Source: Tenodera sinensis (Eukaryota > Arthropoda > Insecta > Mantodea > Mantidae). From it: a stretch of 64,000 nucleotides of DNA. The stretch covers positions 51,208,216 through 51,272,215 of the forward strand of contig CM060969.1 of the NCBI GenBank assembly GCA_030765045.1, written 5' to 3'. Position numbers and translations under genes: made by a program. The notes beneath the pieces were generated by a model, which saw only the letters and a program-made list of their open reading frames with translations, had not been told where the DNA came from and did not search any database. Positions 31,871 through 42,102 of this stretch are shown here, piece by piece. Position 1 is the stretch's first letter, and the number at the start of each line of letters is the position of its first letter.

Positions 31871-33379
31871 TTTTCCTCCCACCCAACCTCCCACCCTCCC
31901 ACCCTCCCACCCTTGCTGCCCCGTTGACACTCACATGCACACAGCAGTCGCGCGAGGCGGCCCGGCCCTGAACGCCTTTGTCCGCTCGCTGGCTGGGCAT
32001 GCGCTGTGAAGTAGCTTGGTACCGTCCGTCCTTTGTTGTGCGCCAAGCTCAATGTCACATATTTTCAGACTTTTCTTAAACAAAGTTACCTAAATTCAGC
32101 ATGGTTTGGTGTAAATATCTAATAAATTAAAGCTTGCTGCATAAGCACTTAATATGATAAAGTATCTTCAAAAATTGACGTTTTAGAATTATTTTCTAAA
32201 TTTACGTGTGGACTCTCACTTTGGGTGTTTCGTGAGACAAAATGCTTCTAACTTATCCCGGAACTCAAATAGCCACTATTGGTATGACCTGATATCCCTA
32301 AAGACACGAGGACTTCCTGTGCCTTCTTAGAATGCACAAAGATTGACTTTTCTAAGTTAAACACTCGTGATGGTATTCGGATGAAAGCAGCAATTAATTT
32401 AATGGCAGAAAAATATGAATTAAGTCTTGGGGCAAAGTCCTTTTCTCTTATAAACACGAAAGCAATCTTTGAAACGTTGAATTTAGACAAAGTGGCACTC
32501 GCTGGATCATTTTTGTTCACGCTCAGATCTTGGTTTACAACCGTCACAATTGCTTGCGTTATTATTCGACTGTCACGTCGGTGTGTCTATCTCTCTTTCT
32601 TTCTCAAAGACATCACTGGAAAGGCAGCTTTACATGTTTCGCCATACCAAGTCTAATGTAACCGCAGGTATGTTTTCTCATTTCAGATTCGAATGACTTT
32701 TCACAAATTGCGTTGTTAAACAACGTCTATAGGTTCCATGTGCTGTAAACAAAAATTCCTTGTACAACTGTGAACAGAATTGTGTTTTATTGCTTTCGAC
32801 GAGGAAATTGCGACTTCCAGCTGTTCCTTTGTGTAGCAACCTCTGAATACCAGGCAATTTTACACGAGTGGTCACTTCTGTTTCCAGCAAACAAAATGAC
32901 TGTTGGCCACCTAACTTGAAATAGAATAACGTCTCCGATCGGCATAACAAAATTTCAGTGCAGAGTTATTATAAGATTATATTAATGTATTTTTGTAGGG
33001 GTAAGAGTAAATGTCACGAAGGGGCCCCCGAAACTGAAGTATAGCACCACATGCAGGCCAGTGTGGCCCTTTGTGCTCCTAACGTGACTCCTGGGAGAAA
33101 GGAATGAGGGTGGTCTTGAAGGGTAATCAGATCAGAGCGCGTTGTGCGCAAGTATGGATGGGGTCACTAACAATTCCAGATTAAATGCATAGGACACCCG
33201 TCAGCCCTTCCAATAAGCCTCGAGCACTTCAGGGACATATTGTGTCCACGATACCGCTCCAGGGGTTGGGAGCGGGTCTCTCAGCAGTCAAACCGACGCA
33301 GGGAGAAACCTTTCTTTCTGTCTGTACCTCTGTGAAAAGCATAACTAAAAATATGTGTTGCACTCACATTTCTTTACGT
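31871..33379. other. Spacer, no gene recognised
   Basis: A GC-rich stretch at 31870-32050 is followed by AT-rich sequence. Overlapping frames at 32248-32547 (minus) and 32381-32656 (plus) have no recognised domains. Confidence 0.5.
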
Positions 33380-34330
33380 ACTCTTGCACAAACTATTCTT
33401 ACCAACACGCATTCCTCTATCTACTTCAAGTTAATCGAGATAAAAATTTGCAGAAGTTGCCTTATTGTTAATTTTCGTATAGGTGCAAGGAGAATATGGG
33501 AATATAGTAGGTTTAAGTGATACTCAAATCTTTTAAAGCTGGCCGCTGTACGAAAACCTTGAAATTCCGTTTTCTTTGCACGGCCAAGAGATACAAAGAA
33601 AATAACGACCTTCCATTTGAGAAAATGGAATGTGTCTGAAATTGTTCACTCTTAGAGTAAAAAAAAGAGAGAGAGAGAGACTGAGAATAAAAATGCATTT
33701 GGACATAACGTGTGTCTTAACGATATCTATGTTTTTCAAATAGTAAGATTTGGTGTATCTCTTACGGTTTACCTGCTAAGCAAGAGAAAATAGGACTACA
33801 CGGGACACAACTAGAAAATTTCAAAATAAAAATTTAATTTAGCATAAAATGCCTTAATCACATGACATTTTAATCAAATTCGTTTGCTATTTTTGAGAAA
33901 ATGACAGTTTTGGAAAACATTTCCTGTAAAGTGTAATTTAGAGTGGAGAAATTTTCTTCGAGGTTTTCGTGTCACATCCCTGAAAGATACTAAATTTATA
34001 TACCAACTTCGGTTTTCAACCAGTCCAGAAGATTTTAAAGAAAACTCCATACCCCAAACTAACCTTAACATGGAAAACGTTTGCAGAAATTAGGATTCCT
34101 CAAAAATGGCTCACACGATTTTGATTAAAATATGTGTATGATATTTTCGTGACAAATGAAATGTACGTATATGTTCTATTCTCTGAGAATAGCATATGGA
34201 GCCTTCTTATTCTTAGAAACCATTGCATAGTTGAGAAACCATAGTAGACAAAATATTACTGCACACAAGCGCAGACCTCATCAAAGAACACAATTTAGTC
34301 ACAATAAATATTTATGTGGAGTTAACCATT
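33380..34330. repeat. Old AT-rich dispersed repeat copy
   Basis: AGGTGCAAGG at 33481 and GAAATTCC at 33561 have counterparts at 59657 and 59738 with almost the same spacing (80 and 81 bp) and alignable sequence between. The block at 34000-34190 aligns with 9760-9990. The family is non-coding and strongly diverged, and its type is unknown. Confidence 0.5.
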
Positions 34331-35586
34331 TACAAGGTAGCCGTTGTTAATGGTTAGAATTTTCAGTTACTTTATGCTTCATCACTTACTAATGTTATTT
34401 TTTATTTTTTGTATTCATGCAAAGAGAGCGTAATTTAAAAGTCATCACATGGCGACCAGCTTAGAAGAAACTTAACTACAACCTTAACTCATTTTATTCT
34501 TAATATACCTACCTTAGAATAAAGTAAATGAGTAGCAGAAGTTTCTTCGTATTAATAAGAAATATACCAATAACCTTCTGTGAGAATAGTGTATATCGAA
34601 ATGTGAAGGGATGGTCATGTGGATGCAACACATCAGATATTTTGTATTTAGCGAACTGTCACACTGAAAATATGGGACTTTGCGCACCATTTTTTATTAA
34701 AGGTTTTTGACCTAAATCGTAAAACGAGCAGAAAATAACCTAAATTAATGCTTAAATCGACACTTTCCATGGAACACTGCGTTTTCTAGGAACCTTTAAT
34801 ATCGAATGCAAAATAATTAATTCATTTAGTTAAAGCCATCTTTGTTCCTGATTACTAAATACCTTCTGTGAATTAGATATAATTTATGTTTTCGTAAAAC
34901 CGTAAACCACAAAATAATCTGATCTGGACCAAATCCGATCAAAAACTTTACGTTTTGGCATTTGGAATGATCCTGTTTATTTAATTTTGAAACTATAGGT
35001 TGCAACGCCATATAGAGGGTGGAAGTAAAATAATCTGTCAGACTGAAGATCAGAGAGTGGATGTAAAATTTTGAGCTAGTTTGTCTGAATGGTCAACCTT
35101 TATATCACAGATTCGTTTCTTCTATTAAATATTACAAACAACTTTTTTCTAATCAACTGGCCTTATAGCTTATTATGGAGTCCTAGAAAATAGTTCATCT
35201 TTTATCAAGCTTCATTTAACCATATTCTGATGGTTTCTTAGTAAGGTAGGGTCTCGAAGGTAAGCATAATCTTTGAGAGATTTCCATTGCTATTGTTCCT
35301 TTCACAAAACTTTTCTGATCTTAATCATTTCTTCAGGTCACTTTAAACCCTCGAGTTTAAATCACTGCCAAACAAATAAAATTATCATTCAGTCACTTTT
35401 GACTTCAAAATACTGTCACACAGGGAGAAACCTTTGTCCACTTAACGATTTCGCCGTTATCATCTATTAATACAAAAATCAAGTTACTAACCAAACTATC
35501 CTTGCATGTAAAAATAAAATGCTTAGTTTATTATGTATCAAACAGTATAGAAGGAATATTAAACTATGTAAAGTGAAAAACTGGTC
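34331..35586. other. AT-rich spacer
   Basis: No gene was recognised. The last 13 bp belong to the TSD of the intact LINE. Confidence 0.7.
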
Positions 35587-35599
35587 TTGAAATCAGGAA
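35587..35599 (+). repeat. Target-site duplication, left copy
   Basis: TTGAAATCAGGAA is repeated exactly at 41638-41650 after the LINE tail. Confidence 0.97.
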
Positions 35600-35719
35600 C
35601 CCCTCCGAAGGAGTGTCGCCTTGTCGTGGCGGAGGGGCTCAGTACCTGAACCAGACGGCCTACTAAGTGTTCTTTCGACTACTGGTAGGCAAGAGGTGAG
35701 GGGAAGCAAAGAACATTCC
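35600..35719 (+). ncRNA. HDV-like self-cleaving ribozyme candidate at the LINE 5' terminus
   Basis: The fold by hand: P1 CCCCTCC 35600-35606 with GGAGGGG 35631-35637; P2 GGAGTGT 35610-35616 with ACATTCC 35713-35719 (one G-U pair); P3 GCC 35618-35620 with GGC 35628-35630 and a 7-nt loop. A P4-like arm starts at CTCA/TGAG (35638-35641 with 35697-35700) and contains a GCCTAC/GTAGGC stem. CAAAGA at 35707-35712 sits in the J4/2 position, where HDV-like ribozymes keep a catalytic C followed by N-A-A. P1 starts at the first base after the TSD, where cleavage would leave the element's own end. Several other non-LTR elements (R2, L1Tc, Baggins) are known to carry such ribozymes. Confidence 0.55.
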
Positions 35720-36257
35720 AAACGGGTAGATGAGGCTCGTTAGTCTTGGTCGACGACTCATCTAGGAGAAGAGGACTCCGAAATCAAACTCTCCCAGGGG
35801 CTCCTACTACGGTAGGTACGGGTTTGGCGTACCCGGGGCCCCGAGCCATACTCTCGATTGGGTTCCTCCAAGAGGTGAGAGGGCACATGCCAAACGCCCA
35901 ATCAACTTTGGTCCACTTTTGTGTTTGACCTTCCACCTGTTACCTCCCTGTACACAGTCTGATGGATAACCTACGCGCGGGTGACGCAAGGGGTGACTGG
36001 GTAATAGCGTAAGTCCCAGCCCCTGGTTATCATGTAGGATCTGTGTGCGTATCCGCTGATAAAGGTCAGTCCCGGGGAGGGGCCATTGCATGAGCTGATG
36101 CACTCCTGAAGGCGATTGGGTCCCTCTGTCTATACATTGGGAGGTGAGACCCTAGGGTGAGCAAGGTCCAGGCCAGGACTCTCACCTAAGCCGGGGTGGC
36201 GCCCAGGATGTGAGCATGCCATCGGAGACATTTGCAATGGTGGAGGATTAAAGCGCC

Positions 36258-37694
36258 ATGAGTTCACAAAAAACTCAAAATAAACCAAAATACCAGAAGT
36301 CAAGTGTAAAGGAAGTAGTTGAGTCCTGTGGTCCTCGCTACTTAGTAATTTCCCGAACTGAGGAAGGAAAAAAGTTTCTTTCGGTGAGCCCGTTTATAAT
36401 CCAGAAGGGCCTGGATAAGATAGCTGGTCCAGTGAAGTCGTGCACTAGATCGCGTAATGGCACGCTTCTAGTAGAAGCGCACTCAGCAGAACAGGCAGCT
36501 AAAATACAGAAAGCAAACCTGTTGGCCAGCTATCCAATACGTGTTGACCTTCATAAGACGTTGAACTCGTCACGCGGTGTCGTCAATACCCGCGCATTAG
36601 ACGGACTCAGTGTTGAAGAGATTAAGGAAAACCTAGAGGATCAAGGTGTTACCTGTGTGTATCGGGTTCATCGCAAAGAAAGCGGTGAATTGAAGCCTAC
36701 TCGTACCCTGTTCCTGACCTTTGATCGGGTAGATCTCCCTCAAAGGATTAGGGCAGGATACGAAGCTATAGAAGTAAGGCCATACATCCCGAACCCAATC
36801 CGGTGCTTTAAGTGTAACCATTTTGGACACACAAGTGAACTATGTAACAGAACAGCTTCTTGCGTCAACTGTGGAGGCGTCCTTCACGACGCTCCATGTT
36901 CATTGCCTCCCAGTTGTGTGAACTGCAGCGGCGAACATCCAGCCAATTCGCGAGAGTGCCCCCGGTTTATAGAGGAAAGGGCGATCCAGGAAATCCGAGT
37001 CAAAGAGAAGGTGTCCTTCTCAGAAGCTCGGAAACTCCTGCGTATCCGACAGCCCCCCCTTCCAAAGTCCGGTACCTATCGCTCTGTTGTAGCTAGGCCG
37101 GCAGAGAAGCGGGAAATCGCTACACAAACCAGCGATCAAACCGGGGCCACAATTTCACAAAAAATTATCGTAGCAAGAACAGTTCCAAAGCCTTCAACAT
37201 CTACAGGTAAATCTACGTCTCCTACCAAGTCCGTAAAGGAAAAGAACACATCTACAAGGTCACCATCTAAATTGCCAGTCTACAACAATGGCAAGAATGA
37301 GCCCGTTGTTTATGTTACATCACCGAAGAAATTTAAGAAACAATATGTAAGAACTGACTTCCTTAAAGAAGAAAACGTGTCTGTTCCCACTCAACCAAAG
37401 GGAAAGAAGAGCCAGCGTTCATCCCCCCGAAGATCCTCTTCTGAGGATTCCTCCGGGATGGACACAGACCGGCAGCTTTCATCTTCGCCGGTATCCACGA
37501 GCAATCGGTTCGAGGCTCTCGAACCGAAATTTGCTATGGGGATACGCACCTCCTCGGTAGAGGAGATGCAAGAAGATCCTGCCTATACTGGGAGAAACCC
37601 AGTGAAAAAGAGGCAGGATAAATGTGAAAAGAGTGTGAGCCCAAAAGATCACAAAAGGGCTAAATTGAACCGACCACCGCCTACTACACGGTAA
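36258..37694 (+). CDS. LINE ORF1, Gag-like RNA-binding protein with three CCHC knuckles
   Basis: A 478-residue frame starts at ATG in GCCATGAGTTC. An upstream ATG in the same frame is closed off by TAA at 36248-36250, so this start is forced. The middle (about residues 60-170) is a folded-looking region (LVISRTEEGKKFLSVSP, CTRSRNGTLLVEAHS) as in other I/Jockey ORF1 proteins. Zinc knuckles follow at about residues 180-240: CFKCNHFGHTSELC, CVNCGGVLHDAPC and CVNCSGEHPANSREC. The C-terminal 200 residues are Ser/Lys/Pro-rich and probably disordered. The protein is expected to coat the LINE RNA and chaperone target-primed copying. It is followed 42 bp later by ORF2. Identity to the copy 1 ORF1 is clearly lower than for ORF2. 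Confidence 0.93.
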   Translation: MSSQKTQNKPKYQKSSVKEVVESCGPRYLVISRTEEGKKFLSVSPFIIQKGLDKIAGPVKSCTRSRNGTLLVEAHSAEQAAKIQKANLLASYPIRVDLHKTLNSSRGVVNTRALDGLSVEEIKENLEDQGVTCVYRVHRKESGELKPTRTLFLTFDRVDLPQRIRAGYEAIEVRPYIPNPIRCFKCNHFGHTSELCNRTASCVNCGGVLHDAPCSLPPSCVNCSGEHPANSRECPRFIEERAIQEIRVKEKVSFSEARKLLRIRQPPLPKSGTYRSVVARPAEKREIATQTSDQTGATISQKIIVARTVPKPSTSTGKSTSPTKSVKEKNTSTRSPSKLPVYNNGKNEPVVYVTSPKKFKKQYVRTDFLKEENVSVPTQPKGKKSQRSSPRRSSSEDSSGMDTDRQLSSSPVSTSNRFEALEPKFAMGIRTSSVEEMQEDPAYTGRNPVKKRQDKCEKSVSPKDHKRAKLNRPPPTTR

Positions 37695-37736
37695 TACACT
37701 GTTACCTTGCAATATTTATCCCACACACATACTAAT

Positions 37737-40700
37737 ATGGCTATCTTACATTGGAACATACGTGGCATTCGAACTCAAAGGCCAGAACTTGAGCTCTTGC
37801 TCAAAGAAAACGAACCTCTGGTCGCATGTTTGCAAGAGACTAAGCTGCGTCCTCAAGACGCTTTCCATCTAAGGCGATACACCCCAGTACGGTGTGATGT
37901 TACACCAGAAGAGGGTGTTCCGGCACATGGCGGCGCTATGATACTTGTGAGAGATGGCATATATATGCAATCTGTACCAATACAGTCAGATATCCAATCA
38001 GTTGCAATAAGGATTGCACTGCCAGACATCCATTTTACCATCTGTAATGTATATTTGCCTCCGTCCCATGACCTCTCGCACATTGATTTGGAAGATCTGG
38101 TTTCCCAGTTGCCAACACCGTTTCTGTTGGTGGGAGACTTCAATGCGCACCACCCACTTTGGGGTTCAAGTCGCGCTTGTGCGAGAGGTAAACTCATTTC
38201 CGATTTCTTGGACAGTCACAACCTAGCTCTCCTCAACACTGGAGAGCCTACATTCATTTCGGACTCCCACAGCACCTTCTCACACCTTGATCTTGCAGTT
38301 TGTTCACCTCAGTTGGCAGTCTCCTTACAATGGAATGTCATCTCTGATTTACACTCTAGTGACCACTTCCCATGTCTTATTAGTCTCCTGACGCAACATT
38401 CACACTCCACACGTATGCCCAGGTGGCGTTTGGACCATGCCAACTGGAACCTTTACACCCAGTTGGCTGTCTTTACCTACAACGAGCACGACTCAGTGAA
38501 TAATTTGGCGCAGCATCTCACGGAGACGATTCTCTCTGCTGCTGAACAATCGATTCCGCGGTCGACTACACACCCCCGTCGATTTCCCGTCCCCTGGTGG
38601 ACGGAAGAATGTCGTAATGCCATTCGTGCTCGAAGGCGTGCACTTAGGGTTTTCCAACGTCACCCTACTTTGGAAAACCTGATCGAATACAAGAAAATGC
38701 GCGCCAGGTCCAGACAAGTCATTAAGGATAGCAAAAAGTCATCATGGAGCAAATTTGTAGCTTCATTTAACCGACACACACCTTCCTCGGTTGTGTGGGA
38801 TAGATTAAGGCGTGTTGCAGCTAAAACGACCCAAATACCAATAGCGGGACTAAAAACAGCCACAGGAGCTGTTGTTGATTCATTTGAAGTGGCCAATGCC
38901 TTTGGCAGTGCTTTCGCACAAGTGTCTAGCTCGGAAAACTACTCCCCTGAGTTCCTTCCATTTAAAACTCAGGTGGAATCTCAAGGCTTCACGTTTCGTT
39001 CTAGAAACGTAGAAGATTACAATCGCCTTTTCACCATGGCGGAGCTGGAGCATTCCCTGAAATCTTCGCGATGTTCAGCACCAGGACCGGACGGTATTCA
39101 TGTACAAATGTTACAACAGCTCTCTCCTGAAGGTAAGGCATTCCTGCTCGAGGTCTATAATCGTGTTTGGGTTGACAGTATACTCCCAGAAAATTGGCGG
39201 GAGGCCACCGTTATTCCCATCTTGAAGGCTGGGAAGGACCGTCATCTTCCCTCCAGCTATCGTCCTATTTCCCTCACCAGTTGCGTTTGCAAGGTGATGG
39301 AACGCATGATCAATGGACGATTGGTATGGTGGTTAGAAAGTCGTAACCTACTGACTAACATCCAGTGTGGTTTTCGACAACGCCGTTCAACTGTTGACCA
39401 TCTTGTGTCAATATCGACACAGATAATGGACGGGTTTATGAAGAACTGTCAAACCGTTGGCATATTTTTCGATCTTGAGAAGGCTTATGATACGTGCTGG
39501 CGAGCAGGGATTCTACGTTCCCTGTATGCCTGGAACATACGTGGACGCCTACCACTTTTCATTCAGGGGTTTATGAAGGACCGCTTTTTCCGAGTTAGGG
39601 TCGGCTCGGTTTTTTCTAATTCTTTTGTTCAGGAGGAGGGAGTACCTCAGGGTTCGGTGCTAAGTGTCACGCTCTTTGCTATAGCAATTAACTCCATCTG
39701 GAAATGTGTTCCACCTGGAGTTTCGTCATGCCTATTCGTAGACGACTTCGCTGTCTATTGCACTTCTCAGCGCACGGCGTTCTTACAACGGCGCCTGCAG
39801 CAATGTTTGGACAACCTTAGAGAATGGAGCATGAAAAACGGCTTCCGTTTCTCAACTGAGAAGTCAATCTGCGTTAATTTCTGGCGCCGTAGGAGACGAT
39901 TACCACCTTCGCTCCGATTTGGTCCAGATTCACTTCCCTTCGCAGAAGAGACGCGCTTCCTGGGTTTGATCTTGGACAGGAAGCTTAGTTGGTCGTCGCA
40001 TATTGCACAGCTAAGAGCCAGATGTGACCGTTCCCTAAATATTATGCGAGTACTGAATGGCAAATCGTGGGGAGCGGATCGGACAATTTTGTTACGAATA
40101 TATCGCGCATTAGTCCGATCCAAGCTAGACTATGGGTGTATTGTTTATTCGTCAGCACGACCATCTGTGCTGAGAAGATTAGACGTGGTCCATAATAGGG
40201 GCATCCGCATTGCAACAGGAGCTTTTCCAACAAGCCCAGTGGTGAGCCTTTACGCCGAGTCCGCAGAACCTCCTCTGCATTATCGGCGTGAGATTCTCTT
40301 GGCAAATTATGGTTGTGCGCTTAGATGTATGCCTAAGCACCCAACGTTCGCTTCTTTTTTCACCACCACGCTAAGAGAACGATATAGAAATAGCTCCCTT
40401 AATCCAAAGCCTGCGGGGTTCCGTTTCCAAGAGCTCCTAGTGAAGCTTGGAGTGGAACTGCCTGTGATGTTCGCCAGGGGCGAGAGACTTTACCCCCCTT
40501 GGCTATCTGGTACGCCCCATGTAGATCTTGGAATGACCATACACCAGAAGTCCACGATGCCTATTTCAAGTATCCGCACGTGTTTCTTAGAATTTTTGTC
40601 AGGCTACACTGGCCGTCGATGTATTTACACCGATGGGTCAAAGGGCTCCAACGGTGTTGGATGTGCTTATGTTTATGGAACCGAACCATATACATTCGGT

Positions 40701-41426
40701 TTTCCAAATAGCACCTCCATTTTTACTGCAGAGCTTTATGCAATTTATCGAGCCGTTTTGTATGTTCGCCGTCGTAAATTAGGTGACTGCCTGATTTTGA
40801 GCGATTCCCTTAGTGCACTGCAGAGCCTTTGTCAGTTGTACAACCCCCACCCTATTGTACAACGTATCCAGGATGCCCTCCATGTTTTACACGCTTCTGG
40901 CGTTGACGTGGTGTGTGCATGGATTCCTGGTCACGTAGGTTTGCCGGGGAATGAAATGGCAGATTTAGCAGCAAAGACGGCAACTACAGAACCCAGTATT
41001 ACCATCTCACGTGTTACTTCGGAAGACTTTAGGCTTGAAGTGCGGAGAGCGGTGCTGTCGTCCTGGCACGACGAGTGGTCAACTGTCCGCGGTAATAAGC
41101 TTAGAGAAGTGAAAGAACTTCCGATAAACTGGGTAACTTCCTGTCGCACATTTCGTCGCGAGGAGGTTAGTTTGGCTCGATTAAGAATAGGGCACTGCAA
41201 TTTTTCGCATGGCTACCTATTTAAAAGGCACCCTGCGCCTCTATGTCCGCTGTGTGACAACCTTTTGTCAGTTCGCCACGTGTTGCTAGAGTGTTGCTCT
41301 CTAGCGCACCTTCGGGATTCTCTGCAGCTGCCTGCCAGACTTGCAGAAGTTCTAGCGGACGACAAAACAGCGGTTGATAGAGTTTTTAATTTTTTAGCGG
41401 AGTGTAATATCAATTTGAGGATTTAA
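37737..41426 (+). CDS. LINE ORF2: endonuclease, reverse transcriptase, RNase H, CCHC
   Basis: An uninterrupted 1229-residue frame from ATG in AATATGGCTATC (an in-frame TTG lies 30 bp upstream but the ATG aligns with copy 1). Endonuclease, residues 1-220: WNIRGIRTQRP, QETKLRP, LLVGDFNAHHPLWG, SDHFPC. RT, about 440-720: SAPGPDGIHVQML, SYRPISLTSC, FFDLEKAYDTCW, GVPQGSVLS and FVDDFAVYC, the catalytic pair of Asp. RNase H, about 955-1090: IYTDGSKGSN, TAELYAIYRA, LSDSLSAL and WIPGHVGLPGNEMADLA, giving the D-E-D-D set plus His. A C-terminal CPLCDNLLSVRHVLLEC (about 1170) is the terminal zinc motif. It would nick the target and copy the RNA onto it; RNase H would remove the template. All catalytic residues I can check are present. 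Confidence 0.96.
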   Translation: MAILHWNIRGIRTQRPELELLLKENEPLVACLQETKLRPQDAFHLRRYTPVRCDVTPEEGVPAHGGAMILVRDGIYMQSVPIQSDIQSVAIRIALPDIHFTICNVYLPPSHDLSHIDLEDLVSQLPTPFLLVGDFNAHHPLWGSSRACARGKLISDFLDSHNLALLNTGEPTFISDSHSTFSHLDLAVCSPQLAVSLQWNVISDLHSSDHFPCLISLLTQHSHSTRMPRWRLDHANWNLYTQLAVFTYNEHDSVNNLAQHLTETILSAAEQSIPRSTTHPRRFPVPWWTEECRNAIRARRRALRVFQRHPTLENLIEYKKMRARSRQVIKDSKKSSWSKFVASFNRHTPSSVVWDRLRRVAAKTTQIPIAGLKTATGAVVDSFEVANAFGSAFAQVSSSENYSPEFLPFKTQVESQGFTFRSRNVEDYNRLFTMAELEHSLKSSRCSAPGPDGIHVQMLQQLSPEGKAFLLEVYNRVWVDSILPENWREATVIPILKAGKDRHLPSSYRPISLTSCVCKVMERMINGRLVWWLESRNLLTNIQCGFRQRRSTVDHLVSISTQIMDGFMKNCQTVGIFFDLEKAYDTCWRAGILRSLYAWNIRGRLPLFIQGFMKDRFFRVRVGSVFSNSFVQEEGVPQGSVLSVTLFAIAINSIWKCVPPGVSSCLFVDDFAVYCTSQRTAFLQRRLQQCLDNLREWSMKNGFRFSTEKSICVNFWRRRRRLPPSLRFGPDSLPFAEETRFLGLILDRKLSWSSHIAQLRARCDRSLNIMRVLNGKSWGADRTILLRIYRALVRSKLDYGCIVYSSARPSVLRRLDVVHNRGIRIATGAFPTSPVVSLYAESAEPPLHYRREILLANYGCALRCMPKHPTFASFFTTTLRERYRNSSLNPKPAGFRFQELLVKLGVELPVMFARGERLYPPWLSGTPHVDLGMTIHQKSTMPISSIRTCFLEFLSGYTGRRCIYTDGSKGSNGVGCAYVYGTEPYTFGFPNSTSIFTAELYAIYRAVLYVRRRKLGDCLILSDSLSALQSLCQLYNPHPIVQRIQDALHVLHASGVDVVCAWIPGHVGLPGNEMADLAAKTATTEPSITISRVTSEDFRLEVRRAVLSSWHDEWSTVRGNKLREVKELPINWVTSCRTFRREEVSLARLRIGHCNFSHGYLFKRHPAPLCPLCDNLLSVRHVLLECCSLAHLRDSLQLPARLAEVLADDKTAVDRVFNFLAECNINLRI

Positions 41427-41581
41427 ATTTTTTAATTATCTGTTTCTGATTTTGGACATGTTTATCACCTTGTTTCATATCTGGCTATCGCCACTGCTTT
41501 TTACCTTTGTATATTTTTCTTGTTGCTAGTATTTTTATTTTTTGAGTGAAATTTATATCTGGCTATTGCCATGAGTCTGTT

Positions 41582-41637
41582 AAGGGCGCTGATGACCTAG
41601 AAGTTGAGCGCCCTTAAACCAAATCCAATCCAATCAA
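41582..41637 (+). repeat. LINE copy 2 3' hairpin and tail
   Basis: A perfect 9-bp stem AAGGGCGCT/AGCGCCCTT around a 16-nt loop, then AAACCAAATCCAATCC. The same stem is at 25546 and 45641, so it is a conserved 3' end, probably the recognition structure for RT. Confidence 0.85.
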
Positions 41638-41650
41638 TTGAAATCAGGAA
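41638..41650 (+). repeat. Target-site duplication, right copy
   Basis: Exact match to 35587-35599. Confidence 0.97.
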
Positions 41651-42102
41651 GAAGCCAAGAGGAAGTTTCAGATTCAGGTTCACTCTTGATAAAGTTGTCA
41701 AATTTTTATAAAGAGGGATCATTGTATATGTCATGATAATACTTTAAATTACAATGCACATATCTTTATAACATTATCAGGAAAATGATCCATAAAACAG
41801 TTTTATAATTTATAATTTTATTTCACACTTATACTCACTGTGTTGGAACACCACCGTCACCACTGACGCCGCTACCACCGCTAACCCCTAAATATTTCCG
41901 CGGCGACTATTGCCATGACATAATGACGTCAGTAGTTGTGCACTATGGCTAACGAGATAGACAGACAATGACGTAATTCATCTAATACAATCATGGTCCA
42001 ATGAAGTAAAACCACAATCGCTTAATACATTCATATTCCAAACAACCAAAAAAGTTGTTCGTTAAATTAATACAAAAGATACATTTTTATTCTGATAGTT
42101 AG

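Larger units (their letters stand above)
35600..41637 (+). mobile_element. LINE copy 2: intact full-length I-group-like non-LTR retrotransposon
   Basis: A 6.04-kb element with a perfect 13-bp TSD, a 5' ribozyme-like segment, a 5' UTR of about 660 bp, two uninterrupted ORFs and a 3' UTR of about 210 bp with terminal hairpin and an AAACCAAATCC-type tail. The gene order EN-RT-RNase H-CCHC with a three-knuckle ORF1 fits the I group of LINEs. Exact clade placement needs a phylogeny. It looks recently inserted and possibly active. Confidence 0.95.

Noticed and set aside
35746..35928. 60-codon sense frame in the LINE 5' UTR (also 16400-16582)
   Set aside because: It has no ATG at the expected start, and the few differences between copies change amino acids.
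35807..36103. Antisense ORF in the LINE 5' UTR (also at 15724-15978 and 16438-16773), similar in idea to human L1 ORF0
   Set aside because: The start MHQLMQWPLPGTDLYQRIRT recurs, but an indel changes the frame after about 40 codons between copies, so the frame is not conserved.
36633..41413. Antisense frames of 65-118 codons across LINE copy 2 (and the same in copies 1 and 3)
   Set aside because: Shadows of the conserved sense ORFs.
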